Positions 1-4,849 of a stretch of DNA of 8,478 nucleotides are shown in pieces. The stretch comes from Desulfovibrio sp. (GTDB lineage: Bacteria > Desulfobacterota > Desulfovibrionia > Desulfovibrionales > Desulfovibrionaceae). Location of the stretch: positions 9,724-18,201 of the forward strand of contig JALHHV010000042.1 of the NCBI GenBank assembly GCA_022837365.1, written 5' to 3'. Both the position numbers and the translations under genes were made by a program. Numbering within the stretch: position 1 is the stretch's first letter; the number at the start of each line of letters is the position of its first letter. The notes under the pieces are model-generated. The model worked only from the letters and a program-made list of their open reading frames with translations, had not been told where the DNA came from and did no database searches.

Positions 1-224
1 CCGCCGGGGCCGCCATCCCCGCCGCGCGCCATTCCGGCGAATGCAGCCGAAACGTCGCGGGGGATGTTCGATGCTCCGTGAAATAAACGGACCGTGCCCG
101 GAAGAGAAGGCACATTCCTGCCAAACTCTTGCCTGATCCTGCAACGGGTGGCAGAAACACGTCAAATCGGTTACTGTCCGGAACATGGGCTACGAGGCCC
201 ACTGTTTTCCGCCATGGAGGATAC
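1..224. other. Non-coding leader upstream of the AraC-family gene
   Basis: I see no convincing gene here. Short inverted repeats are present: TCCGT/ACGGA (75-79 and 87-91, 7-base spacer), GTGCC/GGCAC (94-98 and 109-113), CTGCCA/TGGCAG (118-123 and 149-154) and TGGGC/GCCCA (186-190 and 197-201). Any of them could be operator half-sites or mRNA hairpins, but 5-6 bp arms occur often by chance in GC-rich DNA. I could not pick a convincing -35/-10 pair. The downstream gene's Shine-Dalgarno GGAGG sits at 216-220. Confidence 0.5.
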
Positions 225-1103
225 ATGCGTGAAATAGCTGAACTGATGGGCAGACTCGCCACCAACGAGGGCAAGACGGAAACAGGGCTGCCCGGCGTGG
301 GGCTGTACAAAACCTCCGGCTCCATCCACCGGGCGCCGCTGCTGTACCGGCAGGGGCTGATCATCCTGGGCCAGGGGGCCAAGCTGGTGCACTTCGGCGG
401 GCGGGTCTACCAGTACGACCAGGACCACTACCTGGCCCTCAGCGTGCCCATCGCCGCCGAATGCGAGGCCGTGGCCACGCCGGAAAAGCCCCTGCTCTCC
501 CTGACCGTGGACATCGACCTCGGCGTGCTCAATCAACTCATAGATCAGATAGAAGACCGTATCGACTACCGGTCGCTGACGCAAGGGTGCACCCACCAGG
601 GGCTGTTCCTGGCCAGGGCCGACACCGCGTTCAAGAACACGGTGCTGCGCCTGCTGTGGGCGCTGTCCTGCCCGCTGGAAACGCAGGTGCTGGGGCCGGG
701 GCTGGTGCGCGAACTGCTGTTCCGGGTGCTGTGCGGCGAGAACGCGGCGGCCCTGCACGCGCTGGTCACCAGAAACACCAACATGTCGCGCATCGAGAAG
801 GCCCTGAAGCAGATCCACGGCAACTTCGCCGAGCCGTTCAACGTGGACCAGCTGGCCGGGTTCGTGAACATGAGCCCGTCCACCTTCCACCGGGCCTTCA
901 AGGACGTGACCTCGTTCTCGCCCATCCAGTACCTGAAGCGGGTGCGCCTTAACAAGGCGCGCAGCCTGCTGCGCGAGGACGGCGTGCGCGCCAGCGAGGC
1001 GGCGCGCATGGTGGGCTACGAAAGCGTTTCGCAGTTCAGCCGGGAATTCCGCCGCTACTTCGGCATCAGCCCCAGCCACGCGGGCGGACTGGCGGGGGAA
1101 TGA
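225..1103 (+). CDS. AraC-family transcriptional regulator (AraC_N + AraC HTH)
   Basis: Predicted cytoplasmic DNA-binding regulator of 292 residues. Residues ~23-175 resemble the AraC_N sensor domain found in YqhC-like regulators (GLYKTSGSIHRAPLLY, then a cupin-like LIILGQGAK stretch). Residues ~189-287 form the double helix-turn-helix AraC domain, with NMSPSTFHRAFK as the first recognition unit and the family signature ARMVGYESVSQFSREFRRYFG near the end. I chose the ATG at 225 because GGAGG lies 4 bases upstream; the frame stays open to a TTG at 129 that has no ribosome site. It converges with the oxidase cluster, so the two do not share a promoter. Neighbourhood suggests, but does not show, control of the cytochrome/oxidase genes. 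The ligand is unknown. The family assignment is firm; the regulon is inference. Confidence 0.93.
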   Translation: MREIAELMGRLATNEGKTETGLPGVGLYKTSGSIHRAPLLYRQGLIILGQGAKLVHFGGRVYQYDQDHYLALSVPIAAECEAVATPEKPLLSLTVDIDLGVLNQLIDQIEDRIDYRSLTQGCTHQGLFLARADTAFKNTVLRLLWALSCPLETQVLGPGLVRELLFRVLCGENAAALHALVTRNTNMSRIEKALKQIHGNFAEPFNVDQLAGFVNMSPSTFHRAFKDVTSFSPIQYLKRVRLNKARSLLREDGVRASEAARMVGYESVSQFSREFRRYFGISPSHAGGLAGE

Positions 1104-1139
1104 CCCGTGTGGATGCGGATACGCCGCGTGCAAGGGTCA
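1101..1139. terminator. Possible weak bidirectional terminator between convergent genes
   Basis: The AraC stop codon begins a TGACCC arm (1101-1106) that pairs with GGGTCA (1134-1139). An inner GCGG/CCGC stem lies at 1115-1118 and 1124-1127. It sits in the 52-base gap between two convergent genes, where a shared terminator would be expected. There is no T-run on either side and the stem is broken by internal loops, so this is a weak call. Confidence 0.25.
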
Positions 1140-1155
1140 TGCGAACGGTCCGGAA

Positions 1156-1578
1156 CTACAGGAGATAATCGCGCACCACGATGATTCCCGTCCACAACTG
1201 CCACAGGGCCAGCACCACCAGCAGCAGGTTGTTGACGCCATGCACCAGCGGCAGCAGCTTGCGGCGCTTCTTCACCACGTCCATGCGCTGCCCGGTGAAG
1301 TAGCCCACCGCGCACAGCGGCACCATCAGCAGGCCCACCCAGGCGTGCGCGCCGGTCAGGAACATGTTGGACCACTCCAGCCTGGCCACGGCCAGCCCCA
1401 GCAGCGAACCGGCCGCCCAGACGGCCAGGGCCACGGTGCCCCATTTGACGTGCGCCTTCCACGGAAAAACCAGCTTGCGGCCCATGTGCGAGGACTGAAA
1501 GCGTATCCAGCCAAAATACGTGGCATACAGGCCGATGAGCGTGGCGACGAACTGCAGGACGGGGTGAATCCAGACCAT
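1156..1578 (-). CDS. Small four-helix membrane protein, DUF4079-like, last gene of the oxidase cluster
   Basis: Function unknown. The 140-residue product has four predicted membrane helices (about 7-27, 44-65, 76-97 and 113-135) and a basic loop VKKRRK at ~101-106. It resembles, from memory, the uncharacterised DUF4079 family; DUF420-like cox-operon membrane proteins are the alternative. Five histidines (5, 31, 43, 78, 113) are present, and those at 43, 78 and 113 lie at or near helix ends, as heme or copper ligands might. The ATG at 1578 is preceded by GGGAG five bases upstream. It lies 47 bases after ctaB on the same strand, so it is probably co-transcribed with the oxidase genes and may be an assembly factor or accessory subunit. 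It lacks the length and repeat structure of heme A synthase. The membrane nature is sure, the family moderately so, the role is inference. Confidence 0.8.
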   Translation of the reverse strand: MVWIHPVLQFVATLIGLYATYFGWIRFQSSHMGRKLVFPWKAHVKWGTVALAVWAAGSLLGLAVARLEWSNMFLTGAHAWVGLLMVPLCAVGYFTGQRMDVVKKRRKLLPLVHGVNNLLLVVLALWQLWTGIIVVRDYLL

Positions 1579-1625
1579 GGGGGCTCCCGGTGCGGATGTA
1601 GTGGGAAGAGGGATGATTCCTATGC

Positions 1626-2546
1626 TTAGAATAAAGGCAGCATCCGGTCCAGCAGCAACAGCAGCATGAGCGCGGGCATGGCCGCGTCGGCGGCGCGCAG
1701 GGCCAGCCTCCCGCCGCCGCAAGCCGGAGTTTCCGATGTGCGGCGCATCCGGGCCGACACCGCCAGCAGGGCCACGCCCAGCAGCACCACCCCGGCGCGG
1801 AGCAGCGGGGCATGCAGCAGGGGAAACACCGGCAGCATCAGCACGGCCACGGCGTAGGCGTGGTACCATACCCGCAGCAGCCTGTCGTAGCGCGCGGCGG
1901 CGAACTGGGCGGGCGGCACGGGCAGCCCGGCCCGCACGTAGTGGATGCGCTCGCGCTGGGCGCGCAGCCAGAAATGGGGCACCTGCCACAGCACGTACAC
2001 GCCGTACAGCAGAATGGCCACGGGGTCGCGCGGGTCGCCGCCTGCCGCCATCCAGCCCAGCAGGGGCGGCATGGCCCCCACCAGCGCGCCCGGCAGCAGG
2101 GCGAAGGATGTCACCCGCTTGAGCGGCGTGTACACCCCGTTGTAGGCCACGGCGATGCCCGCCCCCACCAGGGCCAGTTGCAGGCCGGACACCGGGGAAG
2201 CCGCATGCAGGCACCCCAACGCCGCCGCGAACGACACCACACCGATGCCCACGGCCGCCCCCGGCGTCATGCGCCCGGAGGGCAGCGGCCGCCCCGCCGT
2301 GCGGGGCAGCAGCGCGTCGATGTCGCGTTCCTGGACCTGATTCCACGCCGAGCAGGCCGCGGCCAGCAGCATGGCCCCCGCCACCACCCACGCCAGCGCA
2401 CCCGCCGGACCGGCCTGCCCGATCTGCCCGACCTGTCCGGCAAAAGGCAGTGGCACGGCCAGCAGGAAGCCGAAGGCCGTGGCCGCGCCCACCATCAGGG
2501 TCACGTTCAGGCGCAGCAGCAGGCGCAGGTCATGCAGGCGGGGCAT
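1626..2546 (-). CDS. ctaB: Protoheme IX farnesyltransferase (heme O synthase), UbiA superfamily
   Basis: Inner-membrane prenyltransferase that adds a farnesyl group to heme B to give heme O for the oxidase. The 306-residue length is typical. The first prenyl-diphosphate site reads NQVQERDIDALLPRT at 69-83, followed by RPLPSG; the second conserved block is YTPLKR (139-144), then GAMPPLLGW (157-165) and WQVPHFW (187-193). About nine hydrophobic helices can be traced. Two oddities: the usual first Asp of NxxxDxxxD is Glu73, and the Asp normally seen before Y..AG.P in the later loop is His202 (RIHYVRAGLPV). A glycine/glutamine-rich insert (AGQVGQIGQAGPAG) occupies the first periplasmic loop. A 181-base gap with a large palindrome separates it from coxB, so it may be expressed at a different level. 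A GGAG lies 10 bases before the ATG. No ctaA is nearby, so heme O is probably the end product. Confidence 0.93.
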   Translation of the reverse strand: MPRLHDLRLLLRLNVTLMVGAATAFGFLLAVPLPFAGQVGQIGQAGPAGALAWVVAGAMLLAAACSAWNQVQERDIDALLPRTAGRPLPSGRMTPGAAVGIGVVSFAAALGCLHAASPVSGLQLALVGAGIAVAYNGVYTPLKRVTSFALLPGALVGAMPPLLGWMAAGGDPRDPVAILLYGVYVLWQVPHFWLRAQRERIHYVRAGLPVPPAQFAAARYDRLLRVWYHAYAVAVLMLPVFPLLHAPLLRAGVVLLGVALLAVSARMRRTSETPACGGGRLALRAADAAMPALMLLLLLDRMLPLF

Positions 2547-2599
2547 GGCAGGATAGCTCCATAGTGCATTGTCGACTTACAGCGATGTAACTCCGACAG

Positions 2600-2728
2600 G
2601 TGCAAACCAGGATTTTTGTGCGCTGGCAAGGAAAACAAGCCTGCCATGAGGGAGTATACTCTTATCGTATTCGACCGACATGGCAGGCGAAGTTTGACGC
2701 AGCCAGCGCGCAAAAGGACGGTTTGCAC
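2600..2728. repeat. Large imperfect inverted repeat filling most of the coxB-ctaB gap
   Basis: The arms are 2600-2648 and 2679-2728. Perfectly paired blocks, from the outside in, are 2600-2608 with 2720-2728 (9 bp), 2614-2618 with 2711-2715 (5 bp), 2620-2627 with 2702-2709 (8 bp) and 2639-2648 with 2679-2688 (10 bp), with short mismatched stretches between them. The 30-base loop is AT-richer and holds a perfect 10-base palindrome. The outer arm ends at the first base of the coxB stop codon on the complementary strand. In RNA it would form one long bulged hairpin between the subunit II and heme O synthase coding regions. Terminator/attenuator, mRNA-end stabiliser, or a decayed non-autonomous mobile element are all possible. 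I found no T-run and no target duplication. Confidence 0.85.
2652..2661. promoter_or_regulatory. Perfect palindrome GAGTATACTC in the loop of the inverted repeat
   Basis: The ten bases read the same on both strands and contain TATACT, one base from the -10 consensus, in both directions. No good -35 lies at 16-18 bases on either strand (the best on the plus strand is AAAACA at 2632-2637). It could be a regulator site or a weak promoter for ctaB on the minus strand. The palindrome is seen directly; the role is a guess. Confidence 0.3.
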
Positions 2729-3945
2729 TACTGCGAGTGTTCGCCAAGCGACTTGATATACTCCACCATGGCCCCCAACTGTTCCGGCGTCAGGTGTTCG
2801 TAGGGCGGCATCATGGGGTCGAAGCCCTTCACCGTGCCCAGCGCCGGGGCATTGGCGATCTTGGCGCGCAGGTAGGCTTCGTCGGCGGTGACCTGCTGCT
2901 CCTTGCCGTCGCGCAGCACGATGGTCGGCGCGTTCCACAGCCCCTTCAGGCTGGGCCCGGCGATGACCGAACCGTCGGTCGAATGGCACGAGATGCAGCC
3001 CTCGGCCTCCATCAGCCGCCTGCCTTCCTCGTGCCCCACCTCGTTGCCGTGCATCAGCCAGCCCAGCATTTCCTCCATCTCCTCGGGCGGCACCATGCCT
3101 TCCGTGGACGGCATGATGGGGTCGTAGCCCACCACCACCTCGGCGTTGGGGTCCACGAAGGCGCGGCGCAGGTACCCTTCGTCGGCCACCACCTTGCGCT
3201 TCGTGCCGTCGGGCAGCGCCACCTCGCGCTCGGCCCCGTACAGGTCCTTGAAGGTGGGACCCACGCCCGGGGTTCCGTCCAGCGAATGGCACGAGATGCA
3301 GCCGTGGGTTTCCATCAGCGCCCTGCCCTTGCCGCCGGGCGCGTCGGCGCTGGCCAGCCAGGCGTCGAAGGCGGCCCGGTCCACCACCTTCACCGTGGTG
3401 ATCATGTTGGCGTGCTTCAGGCCGCAGTATTCGGCGCACAGCAGGTCGTACTCGCCGGGCCGGTCGGCCTTGAACCAGGCGTAGGTCTCCAGGCCGGGCA
3501 CGGTGTCCATCTTGATGCGGAAGGCGGGCACGTACAGGCTGTGCAGCACGTCCACGCTGGTCATGCGCAGCTTCACCGGGGTGTCCACGGGCACCACCAG
3601 CACGCTGCCGCGCTTGCCGCCGGGGTATTCGAACACCCACGACCACATGCGGGCGGTGACCCGCACCTCCATGGCGCCCTCGGGCACGGTGCGCAGGGCC
3701 TTGTAGCCCTCCCATCCGTAGTAGAACAGGCCCATGACGATGATGGAGGGAATCAGCGTCCACGCGATCTCGGCGGGCACGTTGCCCGAAATCTGCGCGG
3801 GCACGGGATGGCGCGATTCGCGGTAATGCCACACGAACCACAGCATGGTCGCGGTGATGGCCAGCAGCACGAACACCGAGAACCCGAAGATGACGGTGAA
3901 TATGAAATCGACCTGCTGCACCGGCGACAACGATTGCGGATACAT
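2728..3945 (-). CDS. coxB: Cytochrome c oxidase subunit II with two fused C-terminal cytochrome c domains
   Basis: Entry point for electrons into the oxidase; the soluble part faces the periplasm. From the ATG (405 residues): two membrane helices at ~13-38 and ~59-77, with Glu59 of the conserved EIAWTLIP block. A cupredoxin domain carries the aromatic patch MWSW (W101, W103) and all CuA ligands: His135, Cys170, Glu172, Cys174, His178, Met181. Two cytochrome c domains follow: CISCH at 216-220 with likely axial Met278, and CISCH at 317-321 with likely axial Met379. Ordinary subunit II stops after CuA, and caa3 types have one heme. The two heme domains are clearly an internal duplication. A GTG at 3951 directly abuts the preceding stop; I prefer the ATG at 3945, which has AGGTAGGTGA just upstream. 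Unusually, subunit II is the last structural gene rather than the first. Confidence 0.95.
   Translation of the reverse strand: MYPQSLSPVQQVDFIFTVIFGFSVFVLLAITATMLWFVWHYRESRHPVPAQISGNVPAEIAWTLIPSIIVMGLFYYGWEGYKALRTVPEGAMEVRVTARMWSWVFEYPGGKRGSVLVVPVDTPVKLRMTSVDVLHSLYVPAFRIKMDTVPGLETYAWFKADRPGEYDLLCAEYCGLKHANMITTVKVVDRAAFDAWLASADAPGGKGRALMETHGCISCHSLDGTPGVGPTFKDLYGAEREVALPDGTKRKVVADEGYLRRAFVDPNAEVVVGYDPIMPSTEGMVPPEEMEEMLGWLMHGNEVGHEEGRRLMEAEGCISCHSTDGSVIAGPSLKGLWNAPTIVLRDGKEQQVTADEAYLRAKIANAPALGTVKGFDPMMPPYEHLTPEQLGAMVEYIKSLGEHSQ
2980..3000 (-). repeat. 21-bp exact direct repeat, copy in second heme domain of coxB
   Basis: It is identical base for base to 3283-3303, which lies 303 bases (101 codons) away in frame. 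It encodes the GCISCHS heme-attachment segment of the distal cytochrome c domain. Exact identity at synonymous positions, between domains that otherwise differ, points to a recent duplication or to gene conversion. Confidence 0.85.
3283..3303 (-). repeat. 21-bp exact direct repeat, copy in first heme domain of coxB
   Basis: This is the partner of 2980-3000 and encodes the heme-attachment segment of the proximal cytochrome c domain. The following codons (an M-E motif) are also similar but not identical. Confidence 0.85.
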
Positions 3946-3951
3946 GGTCAC

Positions 3952-4242
3952 CTACCTGTAGGCCACGTCGAAGAAGGTGAGCCCGATGGCGATGGCAAGG
4001 ATGACGAAGGCCGTGAACACCATCAGCCGGATGACCCTGCCCTCGTAGCGCAGGTGCATGAACCACAGGATGACCAGCCCCGCCTTGGTGGTGGCCACGG
4101 TCAGCGCCACCACCACGTTCAGGAAGCCGAAGTCGAAACTGGTGACGCCCACGGTGATGGTGGTCAGCACCATCAGCGCCGCCCACACCAGCAGGTTGGT
4201 GCGCACGGGGACGGCATGGTGTGCGGTGTTGTGTCCGGTCAT
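3952..4242 (-). CDS. coxD: Cytochrome c oxidase subunit IV (prokaryotic COX4 family)
   Basis: Small accessory subunit of the heme-copper oxidase, 96 residues. Three hydrophobic helices are visible (about 15-35, 38-61 and 70-91). The family signature is the AxxTKAGLVILWFMHLRYEG block, with Lys53 and His63. The reading frame runs upstream to a TTG at 4263 that would overlap coxC. I chose the ATG at 4242 because a strong GAGGGGG ribosome site sits five bases upstream, overlapping the coxC stop codon. Ten bases separate it from coxC. Its own TAG is immediately followed by the GTG/ATG start region of coxB, so translation of the three subunits is probably coupled. The N-terminus holds His-rich TGHNTAHHA; whether it binds metal is unknown. 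Confidence 0.9.
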   Translation of the reverse strand: MTGHNTAHHAVPVRTNLLVWAALMVLTTITVGVTSFDFGFLNVVVALTVATTKAGLVILWFMHLRYEGRVIRLMVFTAFVILAIAIGLTFFDVAYR

Positions 4243-4252
4243 GCTGGCCCCC

Positions 4253-4849
4253 TCAGACCACAAGGTAGAAAAGCGGAAAAAGATAGATCCACACCAGGTC
4301 CACCAGGTGCCAGTACAGGCCGCCGTTCTCCAGGAACACGAAGTGCTCCGGGGTCACCCGGCCAACGCGCATCAGATGCCAGCCGTACAGCAGCACGGCC
4401 CCGCCGATGACCACGTGGATGCCGTGCAGCCCGGTCATCAGGTAGTACAGGTTGAAGAACACCATCTCGCCGGGCGGCAGCGCCAGCAGGCCGGGGCTGT
4501 CGGGGTAGATGCCGTGGCCGATCTTGGCGTTCCACTCGAAGAACTTGTTGACCAGGAACACCCCGGCCAGGGCCACCGTCAACAGCACCAGCCGCTGCGA
4601 CAGCACCGTCCTGCCGCGTTGCAGGGCGCTGATGGCCAGGGCCATGAACAGCGAACTGGTGATGAGCACCACGGTGTTGACCGTACCGAAGGTGCGGCTC
4701 AGTTCCTTGCCCGCGGCGTGGAATTCCGCCGGGTAGCGGTGCAGGAACACGGCATAGAGCAGGAACAGCCCGCCGAACAACAGCACTTCCGTGAACAGGA
4801 ACAGCCACATGCCGATCTTGGCGCCTTCGTAGTCGCGGTGCTCATGCAT
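4253..4849 (-). CDS. coxC: Cytochrome c oxidase subunit III
   Basis: Integral membrane subunit that stabilises subunit I, with no redox cofactor of its own. The 198 residues form five helices, the short version of the family that lacks the two N-terminal helices of the mitochondrial form. Diagnostic features are LFTEVLLFGGLF with the buried Glu21, NTVVLITSS at 58-66, TGLHGIHVVIGG (His142, His145), and the C-terminal YWHLVDLVWIYLFP (His181, Asp184). The start codon lies inside the end of coxA: the reading frames overlap by 8 bases, so coupling to coxA is expected. A GGGGGT precedes the ATG. Confidence in the family is very high. Confidence 0.96.
   Translation of the reverse strand: MHEHRDYEGAKIGMWLFLFTEVLLFGGLFLLYAVFLHRYPAEFHAAGKELSRTFGTVNTVVLITSSLFMALAISALQRGRTVLSQRLVLLTVALAGVFLVNKFFEWNAKIGHGIYPDSPGLLALPPGEMVFFNLYYLMTGLHGIHVVIGGAVLLYGWHLMRVGRVTPEHFVFLENGGLYWHLVDLVWIYLFPLFYLVV

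Noticed and set aside
1..32. Possible start of a minus-strand gene running off the left edge (ATG at 16 or 32)
   Set aside because: There are too few codons to judge, no clear ribosome site, and the codons are plain GC-rich Ala/Gly/Pro.
129..224. N-terminal extension of the AraC protein from a TTG
   Set aside because: There is no ribosome site at the TTG, the sequence is unlike the family, and GGAGG points to the ATG at 225.
171..1133. Minus-strand frame antisense to the AraC gene
   Set aside because: The plus-strand protein has clear AraC domains; the antisense product has none.
2600..2728. Insertion sequence ends
   Set aside because: The arms look like terminal inverted repeats, but there is no transposase, no room for one, and no visible target duplication. 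It is kept only as an inverted repeat of unknown origin.
2507..4186. Long minus-strand frame overlapping coxD, coxB and the intergenic palindrome
   Set aside because: It is out of phase with the genuine coxB and coxD, is rich in Arg/Ala/Gly, and has no recognisable motif.
2737..4410. Long plus-strand open frame antisense to coxB, coxD and part of coxC
   Set aside because: It is low-complexity His/Gly-rich and spans three real genes on the other strand, with no ribosome site or family features.
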